From: Brasenia schreberi
Lineage: Eukaryota > Streptophyta > Magnoliopsida > Nymphaeales > Cabombaceae
Assembly (NCBI GenBank): GCA_036023115.1
Contig: JAYKKT010000076.1
Coordinates: 5,828,001 to 5,892,000, forward strand
Reading direction: 5' to 3'
DNA: 64,000 bases
Notes under the pieces: model-generated
What the model saw: the letters and a program-made list of their open reading frames with translations, nothing else
Told to the model about the DNA's origin: nothing
Database searches by the model: none
Program-made: the position numbers and the translations under genes
In this document: positions 23,201-32,100 of the stretch, piece after piece
How the letters are laid out: each line of letters starts with the position of its first letter
Position numbering within the stretch: the first letter of the stretch is position 1

Positions 23201-26200
23201 TTGGGTTATGATTTGAGCTCAAATCGTTGGACACAAAGTTTGCTTTTTCTCATTTTATTATATTTTTATGAGAAATATAACTTAAATTAGGCTACTTGCA
23301 TATGATGTGGAAGAGTTGGAAGTTTATATCGGTCAACCCAATCCCTTTGTGTTATGTTACCATTTGTATGTTAGCTTGGGTTACATAAACTTGTTCTCGA
23401 CGAGGATCAAATTGCCTTTTCCTGGTTGGAGTCAAATAAAATGTGTTTCAAAATGATAGTAGAGTTTGTCTCTCCCTTTTCCCTCTCTGTCTCTCTCTCT
23501 GTGACACACACATGTGCATACATGCACATGTGTGTGCACAGAAACATGTATACATGCATATGCACGGGCTAATTTTTGTTTGCCTCATATTTTGTGTTTT
23601 GTAGCAGTTAGCTGTCAAGAAGTTGGACGCTTCAAATCCAATGTTGCATACAGATGAATCATTTCTAAAGTTGGTTACAAGCATCTCTCTATTACAACAT
23701 GCTAACATCACAAAGCTGATTGGTTATTCTGTTGAACATGGCCAACGAATTCTACTTTATGAGTTCTATTGCCATGGAACACTACATGATGCCCTCCATT
23801 CAAGAGATATAAACAGTGAACCACTGTTATGGAGTTCTCGTATGAAGCTGGCTCTAGATGCTGCACGAGCTCTAGAGTAAGTATAAAGACCTCTCTCTCT
23901 CTCTCTCACACACACATTCCGTGTGTGCGTGTTTATGTGTGTGACAGTGGTATGTTGGTAATTGTGGACACTTGCTGTTATTCTTAAAGGTATCTTCATG
24001 AAATTTGTGAACCACCTGTGGTCCATCACAAATTTACATCTGCAAATATTTTTCTTGATGCCGGTTTTTCAGCGTGCGTTTCTGACTGTGGGATGACATC
24101 TCTATTTTCTTCGTCTTGTGCTAGTAAGGTAAGAAAATTTACGTTAAATGGGAAATAACTTGTGATGCTTTTAATGGAAAATCTCACTCTCGTTTGTTGC
24201 AGGTTTTATCACATGTTGCAGGATCATTTAGTTATGGATCACCAGAGTATACAATGTATGGTGTCTATAATGTTCACAGTGATATTTACAGTTTTGGAGT
24301 GGTTATGCTGGAATTGCTCACTGGTCGGATACCATTGGACAGGTTAGGTGTAACTTGATGAGACTATCAATAACCACTATATATATACATATTTACATTT
24401 GTTTTTATGTTTATATTAGAGAGGGAAGGAACTATAGAAGTTTGGAAAATACTAGGAGAAATAGGAATCACTCGACTCACAAGACTATTTAATGAAATAT
24501 GGAGAAACCAAAAGTTACCTGAGGAATAGAGAGCGAGTACACTTATACCCATATATAAGAACATTGGAGACATTCAGAATTGTGTGAATTATCTAGGTAT
24601 CAAGTTAATGACCGTACTATGAAATTGTGGGAAAGAATTATGGAACGTAGGTTAAGACAAGTATAAGTACAACAGAGAACCAATTTGGATTCATGTCAGG
24701 CAGATCTACTGTTGAAACGATTCACCTTTTGAGACGTCTTATGAAATATTTTAGAGCAAAAAAAAGACCTTCACATGATATTTATTGATATAGAAAAAGC
24801 TTACGATAGGGTATCGAGGGAGGTTCTTTGGAGAACCTTGGAAAAAAAAGGTATCCCATTGACATACATTAACCTTTATAAGAGACATGTACGATGGTAC
24901 AAAAACATGTATGAGGACTCATGAAGGAATGACTTTACTTCTTTGAAGTAAATATTAGGTTACATCAAGGATCAACTTTAAGTCCATACTTATTTATAAT
25001 GGTGATTGATGAGTTAACAAAACATATTCAAGATGAAGTACCTTGGTGTATGTTATTTGCTGATGACATTGTATTAGTGGAGGAGTCTAAGGAAAAAGTT
25101 AATAGAAAATTGGAACTATGGAGAGAAACATTAGAAAGCAAAGGCCTCCGACTTAGTAGAATAAAGACAGAATATATGAAATGTAAGTTTGATCATTTGG
25201 TTACTTCAGAGGACATAGAAATTAAAATTGACCTACATTGCATCCCCAAAAGAAAAATTTTAAATACCTAGGGTCAATGGAAGAATTGATGGAGATGTTA
25301 CGCATAGAATTAATGTTGGCTGGTTAAAATGGAGAGGAGCATCTGGTATTCTTTGTGATAAGAAGATACCATTAAAGTTAAAAGGCAAATATTATAGAGC
25401 AGCAATTAGACCTGCCATGTTTTATAGTTATGAGTGTTGGGCAGTTAATCATCAACATGTACAAAAGATGTCTGTGATAGAAATGAAGATGTTGAGATGA
25501 TGAGTGGTCATACAAGAAAAGACCGTATACATAATGAGGTTATTAGAAACAAATTAGGAGTGACACCAATAGAGGATAAAATGAGAGAATATCGCTTAAG
25601 ATGGTTTAGACATATAGAAAGAAGATCAAAAGAAGAACCTATAAGAAGGTATGAAAAACTAAATTTGAAAAGTATGAAAAGAGGTAGAGGACAACCACAA
25701 AAGTGTTAGAAAGAAACAATAAAGAATGATCTAGCTTATTGTGAGTTAACTGCTAACATGGCACATTATAGGGCTATGTGGAAACAAAGAATCCATGTAG
25801 TCGACGTCGTCTAGTATGGGAAAAGGCTTAGTTGTTGTTGTTGTATTAGAGAGGGAAGGCAGACTGGACAGTTTATGAGTTATGAGGCTATGTAGGGTCA
25901 TAAGCAACATTCTGATTGACTTTTGTGAGTTTCTTTTTGTATGTAATGACTAGATCACTTCCTCGAAAGGAGCAATCTCTGGTAAGGTGGGCAGTTCCTC
26001 GACTTCATGACATTGATGCCCTCACAAGAATGGTTGATCCTGCCCTCAAAGGAAGTTTCTCTGTCAAGTCTCTGTCACGATTTGCAGACATTATCTCATT
26101 ATGTCTACAGGTCAGTTCTACTTCTGTGGATTTACATAATTGACATGTTTCTCTTTTCTGGTTCAAGCTTGCACTGCAAATTATTGAAGGAATAGATTAA

Positions 26201-26961
26201 GGATTTTACTTGGCACTTGCGTTGTCCATATTCTCATCTCGGTTCAGTTCTGCATCCATCTTATCTCTCTCTCACGCACACACACCCCAATGAAGGACCC
26301 AACCCTGTCAAGACACCTATTTGACATGTATAAAATTTTCAAGCAGTGGACAAATAACAAAACGTCTAGCTGGATGCATTTTGTGATTTCATCACTTAAC
26401 AGGAAGATTTGACCGAGCAATCCTTTTCTTCCCAGGTTCTCATCATGCAATAGCAAAAACTGTTTAGCTCATTGATGAATGACATCCCTACATCAGTTTC
26501 AGGAAATATTTTGTAGAAATGAGACGATTTGGTGGCTATAAGTAATTGTCTAGTATTAGTCAAAATGAAAAAGGAAAAGATTTTTGGGTATTACCTTCTA
26601 GATCCTCAAGTTCTTGTTGTAGGCTTCTTTCTTCCTTAAGGATATTTATTGACTGTTTATGTTGATTTGGAAACCGTCAACAAGAATCCACCTTTCTAGT
26701 GGCTAACATATTTGTGTAATATGACAAAATAAATGCTCTTTCCGCTGCTCCTAGATGACTCCTTCAGTCAAGTTCATTGTTTATGAGGTTTATGAGCTGC
26801 TGCTGCAGCAACTATCATTTGTTTCTGATTGGATGATTAGTTTTGATGGGATTAATTTGGTTTTACAGCCCGAGCCGGAGTTCCGTCCACCTATGTCTCA
26901 GATTGTTCAAGCGCTTTCACGCTTAGTGCAGATGGAGAGTGAGAGTGTCCCTAGAAGATGA
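5253..26961 (+). CDS. SRF: STRUBBELIG-receptor family LRR receptor-like (pseudo)kinase, 16 coding exons
   Basis: Exons: 5253-5367, 5602-5731, 5830-5901, 6019-6084, 6192-6263, 6352-6423, 16218-16289, 16362-16427, 16564-16632, 16725-17092, 17227-17591, 23605-23876, 23990-24128, 24203-24342, 25954-26110, 26869-26961. All introns are GT-AG, and the exons join in phase to 755 codons, a usual length for the family. The ATG has a good context (ACAATGG) and opens a signal peptide (1 to about 33). Then come the SRF N-terminal motif ([16 protein letters not shown], about 56-71), LRRs in 66-72-nt exons (about 82-244), a Pro-rich stretch (about 255-285), one membrane segment (302-324) and a kinase domain (about 465-740). 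The Gly loop (GEGSLG, 473-478) and the Lys of LAVKK (K494) are kept. HRD is HHK (592-594) and DFG is DCG (612-614), so catalysis is doubtful. STRUBBELIG itself is a known atypical kinase acting in tissue morphogenesis. Exon 12 could start 3 nt later. The exact family member is not decided. Confidence 0.93.
7799..7806. repeat. hAT-1 target-site duplication, left
   Basis: GTTCTTAA at 7799-7806 is repeated exactly at 11351-11358. An 8-bp duplication is the hAT hallmark. Joining the two flanks restores an uninterrupted RTE reading (ATGGTTCTTAATGTTAGACAA). Confidence 0.95.
8104..10849 (-). pseudogene. hAT transposase (BED zinc finger, DUF659, hATC), copy 1
   Basis: Starts at the ATG at 10849 ([15 protein letters not shown]). 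A BED-type finger follows ([15 protein letters not shown], then HH and C). The DUF659-like core reads [20 protein letters not shown] and [10 protein letters not shown], then [12 protein letters not shown]. An 82-bp GT-AG intron lies at 9039-8958. The hATC part continues at 8600 after the foreign insert, and an acidic tail ends DPDYNL at a stop (8106-8104). The frame from 10849 to 9040 is continuous apart from three nonsense codons (10525-10523, 10087-10085, 9943-9941), with no frameshift, so the gene died recently or by few steps. The enzyme would cut at the CAGTG ends. Confidence 0.88.
8601..8933. other. 333-bp foreign insert in hAT-1, possibly organelle DNA
   Basis: hAT-2 reads GGTTTGGGCAATCACTTCCAAAC (reverse complement) across this point. 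hAT-1 reads GGTTTGG, then 333 bp with no match, then TCCAAAC. About 9 bp of hAT sequence were lost at the junction and no target duplication is seen, which fits end-joining capture of a filler. The insert has higher G+C than its surroundings (GTGGACCGGGGGCCTAAGGG at 8900-8919) and looks like plant mitochondrial spacer DNA, but I cannot prove the source. Confidence 0.6.
11467..12068 (+). repeat. 301-bp tandem duplication at the 3' end of RTE copy C
   Basis: 11467-11767 and 11768-12068 are almost identical. I see one base change (ATAATAAAG versus ACAATAAAG near 11643/11944). Each unit ends in the GGCTTAG(TTG)n tail, so the element has two 3' ends in a row. The near-identity contrasts with the heavy decay of the rest of copy C, so the duplication is much younger than the insertion. 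Confidence 0.93.
12121..12138. repeat. RTE copy D target-site duplication, left
   Basis: TATATTAGAGTATATCGT, 18 bp, repeated exactly at 15367-15384. It defines both ends of copy D. Confidence 0.93.
12139..15366 (+). mobile_element. RTE LINE copy D, near full length (3.2 kb)
   Basis: Flanked by the 18-bp duplication. Order: a leader beginning GTAAAGGAGGAGGG, endonuclease (about 12447-13210), linker with Lys-rich sequence, RT (about 13700-14750), C-terminal domain, a stop at 15332-15334, a 3' UTR of about 30 nt, and a (TTG)n tail. The layout (one ORF, APE-type endonuclease, short repeat tail and no poly-A) fits the RTE clade. Copy G carries about 45 bp more leader sequence, so D may be slightly 5' truncated. 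It is the best reference for the family in this window. Confidence 0.95.
12447..15334 (+). pseudogene. RTE endonuclease-reverse transcriptase, broken (copy D)
   Basis: Endonuclease motifs: [14 protein letters not shown] (Asn), LCLQETKW (Glu), [15 protein letters not shown] (Asp-Asn), TQIDYF and [10 protein letters not shown] (the catalytic His region). RT motifs: [51 protein letters not shown]. Lesions: a frameshift near 12625, TAA near 12691, TAG near 12818, CAA to TAA at 13431-13433, TGG to TGA at 14007-14009, and a 4-nt loss near 15048 that shifts the C-terminus. The RT block 14022-15077 itself is open. The protein would nick target DNA and prime reverse transcription there. Plant databases often mislabel it as craniofacial development protein 2-like. 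Confidence 0.9.
16725..17092 (+). other. SRF exon 10: juxtamembrane and membrane exon
   Basis: Encodes residues 245-367: the GNPFN motif conserved after SRF LRRs, a Pro/Ser/Gln-rich stretch, the membrane helix and a basic cytoplasmic start. The acceptor was chosen at 16724 because the earlier AG at 16683 leads to a stop in frame (TAG at 16709-16711). It is the most variable part of the family. Confidence 0.85.
19041..19095 (+). mobile_element. RTE LINE tail, extreme 5' truncation (about 55 bp)
   Basis: CAAAGAATCCATGTAGCCAA and the following ATCTAGTATGGGAAAAGGCTTAG(TTG)n match the last 55 bp of copy D (15305-15360). Only the 3' end was copied. No clear target duplication. Confidence 0.85.
19295..19302. 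repeat. hAT-2 target-site duplication, left
   Basis: CTCGGAGG at 19295-19302 versus CTTGGAGG at 22405-22412, one mismatch in 8. The change shows hAT-2 is older than a perfect-duplication insertion. Confidence 0.88.
19303..22404 (+). mobile_element. hAT-2, 3.1-kb hAT transposon
   Basis: Begins CAGTGTTATCCGAATCG, ends GTCAGACAACACTG, with subterminal CGTATCG/CGATACG arrays (19320-19430 and 22330-22392). Same family as hAT-1 but in the opposite orientation and without the 333-bp insert. It has lost about 130 bp of transposase coding sequence near 21510. Confidence 0.95.
19827..22175 (+). pseudogene. hAT transposase (BED finger, DUF659, hATC), copy 2
   Basis: ATG at 19827 ([14 protein letters not shown]). 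BED finger [21 protein letters not shown]659 core at 20580-20900 ([44 protein letters not shown]). hATC remnants at 21610-21800 ([37 protein letters not shown] after a shift). The acidic tail ends DPDYNL with TAA at 22173-22175. Lesions: TAA at 20076-20078, TAG at 21063-21065, several frameshifts near 21110-21370, and a deletion near 21510 that removes the [15 protein letters not shown] block still present in copy 1. Confidence 0.88.
23025..23147 (-). mobile_element. RTE LINE tail, minus strand, 123 bp
   Basis: CAACAACAAC... AAGCCTTTTCCCATACTAG is the reverse complement of the RTE 3' end and continues into the last codons of its ORF. Flanked by GTTTCTTA at 23017-23024 and 23148-23155, an 8-bp direct repeat consistent with a target duplication. 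Confidence 0.85.
23465..23560. repeat. CT/CA-rich microsatellite before SRF exon 12
   Basis: Runs of TCTCTCTCTGT, ACACACACATGTG, CATACATGCA and TGTGTGTG within the last 150 bp of intron 11. A related run (CT)n(CA)n then GTGTGTG lies at 23890-23945 in the next intron. Confidence 0.8.
24414..24429. repeat. RTE copy F target-site duplication, left
   Basis: TATTAGAGAGGGAAGG at 24414-24429, repeated exactly at 25844-25859. Confidence 0.94.
24430..25843 (+). mobile_element. RTE LINE copy F, 5' truncated, in SRF intron 14
   Basis: 1414 bp, starts ACTATAGAAGTTTGGAAAA (position about 13944 of copy D) and ends in GGCTTAG(TTG)n. It keeps the Trp codon (ATATGG) that is TGA in copies A and D. RT motifs [16 protein letters not shown] and FADD are present but the frame is broken by small indels, for example near 24660, 24760, 24875 and 25275. 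It lies between SRF exons 14 and 15 without touching the splice sites. Confidence 0.94.
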
Positions 26962-27667
26962 TCGAAGGGTCAGCCTCAAACTTCAGCATCCTTGTGAGTT
27001 ATTCTGGGCAATCCACTGACGAAACTGCCCCTGTATTGAGCTAGGGCATTCATTCATCTGATCATGTAAAAGTTGCTAATGGTTAATCTGTGTATTATGT
27101 ATGCACCTTTTTGGTTGGCTTACTTTTAGTGTATTAGCAGTTGTGGTTTGAAAGTCCGGCATCCTATGTGCCATTGTTTCTCTTGCAGTTACTATAGGTT
27201 TGGTTCATGGTCAACGAAGCAAAGAGAGCGTTAGGGCTTGTTTGCATCAGACTTTGCACTTGTTTCTCGCCGGAGGATGCTTAGGTTCAACAAATAATTC
27301 CCGCTTGAATCACCTGGTTTGAGTCGAGTGGTAGGTGCATGGATGTGCCAAGGGGCGCTAACCTCCATTCTTGAGAGGGAACGTTGGGTTCAAGAGATAT
27401 CAGGCAGACTCGGTCCTGGGCACCCTCGGCCCAGTAGCCCAATATCGCCTCAGCCTCAGGTGATAAAATGTTGACGGAGGCCAAGTTACGGTACTCTATA
27501 CTAAGATGAGCTAGGCTAAGCAAAAAGAAGTTATGAACACAAAGGAAAGTTTTCGTTTAACTAGAAGAGCAGAACAAGAACAAGAGGAGCAATATGTGTT
27601 GTGTATCCTTTCTGCATCGTCTGGCTTGCTATATATATATAGCTAAGGTAGTTAAAAGAATTTTGCA
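26962..27667 (+). other. SRF 3' UTR, then an unassigned G+C-richer block
   Basis: The stop is at 26959-26961. The 3' UTR probably runs to about 27200; I see no canonical AATAAA. 27290-27510 is richer in G+C and has a minus-strand open stretch of 78 codons, but its composition and lack of any known motif argue against a gene. 27631-27642 is a short (TA)n. Confidence 0.45.
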
Positions 27668-29970
27668 CAGTGATTTGTTCGAAAGGAAATCTAAATGGAC
27701 ATGTAGAGAAGCATTAGGATATCAAGGTATTTATGAAAATTATGATTTTGAGCATTTAAATGAGAAAATAAGGAAATTATAAATTTTGTTATGTCATATT
27801 TTCTTTATAGCCAGTACAAGTTTTAGAAAACAATATGAATATTTCATTACTTATAATAGTATAACTTAGAAACATAAATTGATTAATTTGCTTATAGGAG
27901 AAAAAATATATCGTATTATAAGGATTATAAAGTAGTTTTATGAGAAAGTTGCATAACATAAAGAATGATAAAAAAGAGTTCAAGGAAATGCTTGAAAATA
28001 TGTAGGCATACCTTTTGATATATGAAACAGTATAAGCATACCAGGAAATTGACAAAAGATGTATCACGTGGATCTAAGAGAGGCGTGTTGATATAAAAGA
28101 AAGCTCGGTGATGGAGTGAAGTGGTGCAAGATAAAATTAAGTTGAAGAGAATATGTCACAAATTGTATTATGCCAATAAGACTAATAAAACTTGAGAGGC
28201 TTATAATAAAGTAAATAAAGAAGTAAAAAATGCTATTAGAGAAGAAAAAATAAAAATGAAGAAAATTTATATAAAAAATTCAAGTCAAAAGATGGTAAAA
28301 AAGATATTTTTACGATAACTAAAACCAAAGATTAGAAAACTGAAGATCCTACCTTTTAGGTATATTAAAAATGAGGATGAACATATTCTAGTAGTATGTG
28401 ATGAAATAAAAAATATATGAAAAAAATTATTTTATAAGTTTTAACAAAAATGTAGGTGTTAGTATTAGCTTAAGAAATCTAACTAATTTAAAAGAGTATA
28501 TAAACCGTAATTTTTACCAACATATTCAAAGAAACAAAGTCAAACAAACTCGTAAACTTATGAAGGTTGATAAATTTGTAGACCCAAATAATATTCCTAG
28601 AGAAGTATGAAAATTTTTAAGTGAGACAAATACCACTAGGTTTACAAGATTATTTAATAAAATATAAAGAAAGAAAAAACTGATTGATGAATGAAAGAAA
28701 AGTACAATTATACTTATATACAAGAACAAGGGAGACATTTAAAATTATTTTAATTATCAGGCTAACAAGTTAATGAGACATACTATGAAATTATGAAAAA
28801 GAACTATTGAACATAAGTTGAGAGAAGTATCGAGTACAATAGATAACTAATTTGGATTCATGCTAAGGAGATTTATTATTTAGGCCATTCACGTATTGAA
28901 ACATCTAATGGAACATTTTAGAGTAAAAAAGAACCTTTACATAATATTTATTGATCTAGAAAAAAGTTTATGACATGGTGCCAATAAATATATTTTTGGA
29001 TAACCTTAGAAAAGAGAGGTATCTTATTTATATACATCAATCTTATAAGAAATATGTATAGAGGTGTATAAACATTATGAGGACACTTGAATGAATAATA
29101 GGTTTCTTTGAAGTTAATATTGAATTGGATCAAGGATCAAGTTTAAGTCCAAATTTATTTATATTGGTTATTGATGAGTTAACAAAATATATTTAAGATG
29201 AAGGACCTTGGTGTATATTATTTGTGGATAACATTGTGTTAGTGGATGAGTTTAAGAAAAGTTAATAAGAAATTGAAATTATATAAAGAAACATTAGAAA
29301 GTAAAGTCTTCTTACTTAGTATAACACAAATAAAATATATGTATAATATGAGATTGACATATATTTCATCTCTTATAAGAAAAGTTTTAAATATATAGGA
29401 TCAATTTTTCAAAGTGATAAAAAATTAGCTATATTACAGATAGAATCAATATAGGTTTCTTAAAATGGAGAGGTCCATTAAGTATTCTATATGATAAGAA
29501 GATATCATTAAAGTTGAACAATAAATATTATAGAGTAGTAATTAGACCTCCTATGTTTTATGAGTATGAGTGTTAGGTAATTAATTATCAATATGTATAA
29601 AAGATGTTTGTAGAAAAAATGAGGATATGGAGATGGATCAGTGATCACATAGAGAAATATAATATACATAATGAGGTTATTAGAAAGAAATTGGGAATGA
29701 TACCAATAGATAATAAAGGAGATAAGTTCGTTTAAGATGGTTTGAACACGTTGAAATATGAATAAACGAAGCTTTGGTAAATGGTAACAAAAACTAAAAA
29801 GTGAAAATGTTAAAAGGAAAAGTTCCCAAAAGTGTTGGAAGGAAAAATAAAGAATGATCTAGCATATGTTTAGTTAATTATTAGTTTGATACATGATCGA
29901 GCTCTATGAAAATCAAGAATCCATGTGAGACCTCATTTATTATAGAAAAAGGCTAAGTTGTTATTTGTTG
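27668..29970 (+). mobile_element. RTE LINE copy E, old and heavily decayed
   Basis: Starts in the endonuclease (GGAAATCTAAATGGACATGT, then GCATTAGGATATCAAGG, as in copy D near 12905-12950). It follows the whole order of copy D to AGAAAAAGGCTAAGTTGTT near 29960. RT words remain (CAAGGATCAAGTTTAAGTCC, GATGAGTTAACAAAATAT), but stops and indels are dense and the FADD codons have become VDN. No target duplication seen. Confidence 0.88.
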
Positions 29971-31360
29971 CGTAATCCATGTGGTGCATTAAATGCAAAT
30001 TACAAAAATACAAGTACAATGGTACTTTTAATTCAATATATATAACTTTCCTAAGTCAATTATCACATGTTAGTAGTTCGATTTTGCTTCCTCCTCTTCT
30101 AGTCGTTATTGGAAACTATACACTTTCAGTTTCTCCATGATAGATATGGGTTAATTACCTTATGCCATCTGTCCAAATGTAGGAGCTTCTTCCTAGTTCC
30201 TTCTTGTGGAATTCGTGCTTCTTTCCTTGAATTAATAGGGACTATCAAACACATCACTTGCCTTTCTCAGGTCAATTTTATCTAATATGCCCTTTCACAA
30301 ATTTTTTTCCTCCGCCAATTATGTCTCTCTTTCTGTTCCTGAAGAGGAAATGATGAACGTCCTTCCATTTAGGATAACACAAATAAATTACTAGGAATTC
30401 CAGCACTAGGTTTTCCATTTTCAGAGTCTCCTTAATGTGGTTCCCATTTGAGAGCCGGGTTGAGTATATCATATTATTTAATTCTGCACCAGTACCTCAT
30501 CTCAGTGACACGCAATTTTCAGCGTTAACACAAATAAATTACTAGGATTTCCAGCACTAGTAAATGATGCGAAAAAGCTGTAAAGAATGATCAAGATTCA
30601 AATACAGATGGCCTTGATAGGTTGCTCCCAACAATTCATCAAGATATAATCAAAGGGTCGATGCGTTACAAAATGAAATCGTTATGCTTAAAAAGGAAAT
30701 GATAGACACATGCAATACTAGTTGCTTCACCATGTGTACTTGTAAGCAAATGGGCTCTTGAAATCGTGATGGATGAACAACAATAAGTTCTAGATAGAAG
30801 GGAGTCATCCGTTCCATTGAAATGGAGACATCTCAGATCACCGAATGTCGGGGCTTCTTATGTCCTGTCCTCCTTTCCGTTGCTGGATATCTCGTTTGTT
30901 ACCATTGGTGTTTCATCTTCTTATGTAGGTGGTTCTGTAGCCAAGACGGTTGAGAAATTTTAGTTTGGTAGAAACTATTGTTTGGTTGTTATTCGTTGAA
31001 GTGTAGGATGAGTACTTACATCAACACTTCCATTGTTATATAAATAATCAACAATTGAGTACCTGTAGTAGTCCGAATTTGGATCGTGTAGCTGTTTTAT
31101 AATTTCGTCGAATTAAAATAGCTGCATGCTAGTTAATATTGAACAAAAAAATACAAGTTGATGGTCAGATTTCATTTTTCAGTTCAAAATGTTGGTGCCT
31201 TACGCACTACTTCACGTCGGTCTACCATGCTATGCATCATATTTGTCTATTGACATATCGTACTTGATCAATACCCCATCTTGGGGCCAGATTACGAGTT
31301 ACTAGTAACATGGTTTGTGCCAACTAACATGCCTAGTCAATTTGATAGGAAAAGGAACCC
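29971..31360. other. Intergenic stretch without a recognisable gene
   Basis: No long open frame on either strand. It holds a 34-bp direct repeat (ACACAAATAAATTACTAGGA start; 30376-30409 and 30527-30560) with one mismatch. I see nothing else I can name. Confidence 0.4.
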
Positions 31361-32100
31361 CATTGTTGTTGGGTGATTTTCAAATACTAAAATATATATG
31401 ATGAAAGGTTATGGGTGCAACCATATTGTGACATTAAGAGTCACTTACTTAAGTGATAATTGTGCTCATTAATAGCACATGTAGTGGTTATAATTGATGA
31501 GCATTTTTAGCCATAGCATTAAGAGACACTTACTTAAGTAATAATTGTACTCATTAGTAGCACATGTAGTGGTTATAACTTTTGAATATTTTCCAGCTAT
31601 ACTTTGACATTATAACTCACTTGAGTGATAATTATGTTTATTAGTAGTACATGAAGTGACTAACTCTCAAGCATTTTTCAATCATACTTTGGTATTAAGA
31701 CACACTTACTTGAATGATAATTGTGCTCATTAGTAGCACATGAAGTGACTATAACTCTTGAGCAATTAATATCCATGTTATGGCATTAAGAGCTACATTT
31801 TTAAGTAATAATTATGTTTATTAGTAGCATATTATGAGTTACATCTTTACCATGCTTATATAATGGTATTGCAAACAAGATTCATCTAACTTTTCCTCTC
31901 ATTGTGTGAGTCTTTTCATACTTAAGTCTTTCAAGAGAGTTTGCAAGTCCTATTGTAGTGTTAATTGGATTTGCAACATCATCATCTTTGCTTTGCTGAT
32001 TTGTCTACAACTCGTTTGTTTTCATGTAAGATGAACTGAAGGTCTTCATTTTATCCTAAAAGTATTTTCTCGGGTATATTGCATTTGGTTGTTTATAGTA
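31361..32100 (+). other. Possible LTR or promoter region carrying the minisatellite
   Basis: TGTTGGGTGATTTTC near 31366 could be an LTR start. The tandem repeats would be a U3 array, TTATATAATGG at 31856 a TATA box, and the T/C-rich leader after it (TTTTCCTCTCATTG...) an R/U5. No second LTR, primer site or pol is seen in the window, so this is only a suggestion. Confidence 0.3.
31432..31860 (+). repeat. Minisatellite, five units of about 85-101 bp
   Basis: Unit starts at about 31432, 31517, 31608, 31693 and 31794. Each has CATTAAGA..CACTTACTTAAGTGATAATTGTGCTCATTAGTAGCACATG-like sequence in that order. The units have diverged by roughly 15-25%. The last unit runs into a TATA-like TTATATAATGG at 31856. 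Confidence 0.88.

Larger units (their letters stand above)
17592..23604 (+). other. SRF intron 11, 6 kb, with hAT-2 and two RTE tails
   Basis: Separates the exon ending in the Gly-loop region (LPDGK) from the exon with the invariant Lys. 17592-19040 has no feature I recognise. It then holds an RTE tail (19041-19095), a SINE-like sequence split by hAT-2 (about 19210-22703), another RTE tail on the minus strand (23025-23147) and a CT/CA-rich microsatellite at 23465-23560 just before exon 12. Confidence 0.85.

Noticed and set aside
27287..27523. 78-codon open stretch on the minus strand downstream of SRF
   Set aside because: No motif, no neighbours and unusual codon use. It may be part of an old repeat.
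28526..28738. Open stretch on the minus strand with a hydrophobic start
   Set aside because: It is antisense to the decayed RT of RTE copy E.
31432..31860. Possible CRISPR array
   Set aside because: Units are 85-101 bp, diverged along their whole length and without unique spacers. This is eukaryotic DNA and the pattern is a minisatellite.
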